A stretch of DNA of 64,000 bases from a virus, in IMG/VR virus record IMGVR_UViG_3300043409_002246, positions 1 through 64,000 of that record. One strand, written 5' to 3'. The position numbers and the translations under genes were made by a program. The notes under the pieces were generated by a model, which saw only the letters and a program-made list of their open reading frames with translations, did not search any database and was not told where the DNA came from. Shown here in pieces: positions 63,310-64,000 of this stretch. Numbering within the stretch: position 1 is the stretch's first letter; each line of letters opens with the position of its first letter.

Positions 63310-64000
63310 TCATTCTCCGTAGCACGTTCCTTCTTTCCCCTCGGCTTCCACCGGAAGATCATTCCACCAGTCCGGCGACTTGGCCATTACGTGCTCCACA
63401 TCAGCGACTTTCACGTCGAGGTCTGTTTCCACAATCGCTTCGTCGTGAACGTGAAAAATAACATCGCCAATTTGCTTCTCAAGTTCCAACAAATGCGTTC
63501 CGAACACGTCGCGGGAGATCGCCTGCGTGATATTTTCCGAGAGCTTTCCGCCGTAGGACTCCTCGCGGTCAAGGCCGATTCCGCAAACATAGACCGTGCG
63601 CTTCTCGAATTTTCCGGTCTTGCTGTTCTTCTTGCTCCGCGTTTCGCAGCGGATGTCCCGGAAGTTCAGCGAGCGCCCCGAGGGCAGGTCCATCGAGAAG
63701 TTGCCGCCCACGGAGCGCCGGAAGGCCGCGTCGAGGGTCGCCCAAAACTCGGGGATGCCGGGAGTTCCGGAGCGGAATTTGTCCACAAGTTCCCGGCTGG
63801 TTTCCTCCGTCAACGATATTCCGTAGCCGGCGGCAATCGAGATGAACTTCTCCCAGCCGCAGCCGTAGCCGAGGCCGAGCACTTGAATTTTGCTCAGTTT
63901 ATACATGTCCGGGTTCTCCTTCTTGAGAACTCCGCCAGTCCAGCCGGAAGACGTTCGCGCAAAAGCTTCGTAGATGTTCATCCCCGACTTAATCAGGTCG
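63310..64000 (-). CDS. DNA polymerase, family A (C-terminal part; cut by window edge)
   Basis: At least 230 residues are visible, continuing rightward out of the window (reading …DLIKSGMNIYEAFAR). Motifs of the palm/fingers domain: LSKIQVLGLGYGCGWEKF (motif B-like K…YG), SENITQAISRDVFG and VIFHVHDEAIVE (motif C, catalytic HDE). It is a Pol I-type enzyme that should copy the phage genome. The 3'-5' exonuclease part is outside the window. First visible gene of the replication block. Confidence 0.88.
   Translation of the reverse strand, partial: DLIKSGMNIYEAFARTSSGWTGGVLKKENPDMYKLSKIQVLGLGYGCGWEKFISIAAGYGISLTEETSRELVDKFRSGTPGIPEFWATLDAAFRRSVGGNFSMDLPSGRSLNFRDIRCETRSKKNSKTGKFEKRTVYVCGIGLDREESYGGKLSENITQAISRDVFGTHLLELEKQIGDVIFHVHDEAIVETDLDVKVADVEHVMAKSPDWWNDLPVEAEGKEGTCYGE

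Noticed and set aside
1-64000. tRNA genes or CRISPR arrays
   Set aside because: No cloverleaf with a T-loop GTTCRA box and no regular repeat-spacer pattern was seen. A tRNAscan-SE run would be decisive for the former.

Overview
The window is phage or prophage DNA with high GC by eye and almost wall-to-wall genes. Many genes overlap by ATGA, GTGA or TGATG. No tRNA, rRNA, CRISPR array or insertion sequence was seen. The host cannot be named. A lipoprotein signal and two families of sugar-transfer enzymes fit a Gram-negative-type envelope, and period-7 tandem repeats may have come from the host chromosome.

Layout. (1) 1-9.3 kb, minus strand: about 25 small, mostly unrecognised early-type genes. 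They include the N-terminus of an RNA ligase, a PD-(D/E)XK-like protein and a C39-peptidase-like protein. Many have their own promoter. (2) 9.27-9.85 kb: a non-coding strand-switch region with an AT-rich segment and several repeat families, a candidate origin or control region. (3) 9.85-56.1 kb, plus strand: the morphogenesis block. It holds DNA-packaging genes, a cluster of six glycosyltransferase-type genes with an endonuclease VII, portal, scaffold, major capsid protein, FN3 protein, holin-like and lipoprotein genes, collagen-like and repeat-rich fibre genes, two tail-tube-like genes, three internal-virion-like genes including one of 3301 codons, and two small terminal genes. The layout (no tape-measure, sheath or baseplate genes recognised; short-tail tube genes; T7 gp14/15/16-like order) suggests a podovirus. 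(4) 56.3-64 kb, minus strand: tyrosine integrase, small genes, metallophosphoesterase, RuvC-like resolvase, sigma-70-like factor, primase/SF3 helicase and a family A DNA polymerase cut by the window edge. The integrase suggests a temperate phage, but no repressor was recognised.

Regulation is unusually readable. Ten plus-strand promoters have TTGACA (one TTGACC), exactly 17 bases, then a divergent -10 (CATCTT, CATTTA or CACTTA). Thirteen minus-strand promoters have TTGACA-like boxes, 16 or 17 bases, then mostly CATATT/TATACT-like -10 boxes. In most, the -10 ends only 5-9 bases before the start codon, so transcripts should be leaderless. The phage sigma factor is a natural candidate for reading the late class. 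Two late transcripts instead start with long foldable leaders (deoxyribosyltransferase-like gene and major capsid gene).

The most striking object is the 3301-residue protein at 45.3-55.2 kb. It appears to be a string of modules (HExxH metallopeptidase, radical SAM, ADP-ribosyltransferase-like, two GNAT-like, several unknown) separated by nine copies of a FMAEK/FMADK/YMADK junction motif. This looks like an injected, possibly self-processing toolkit.
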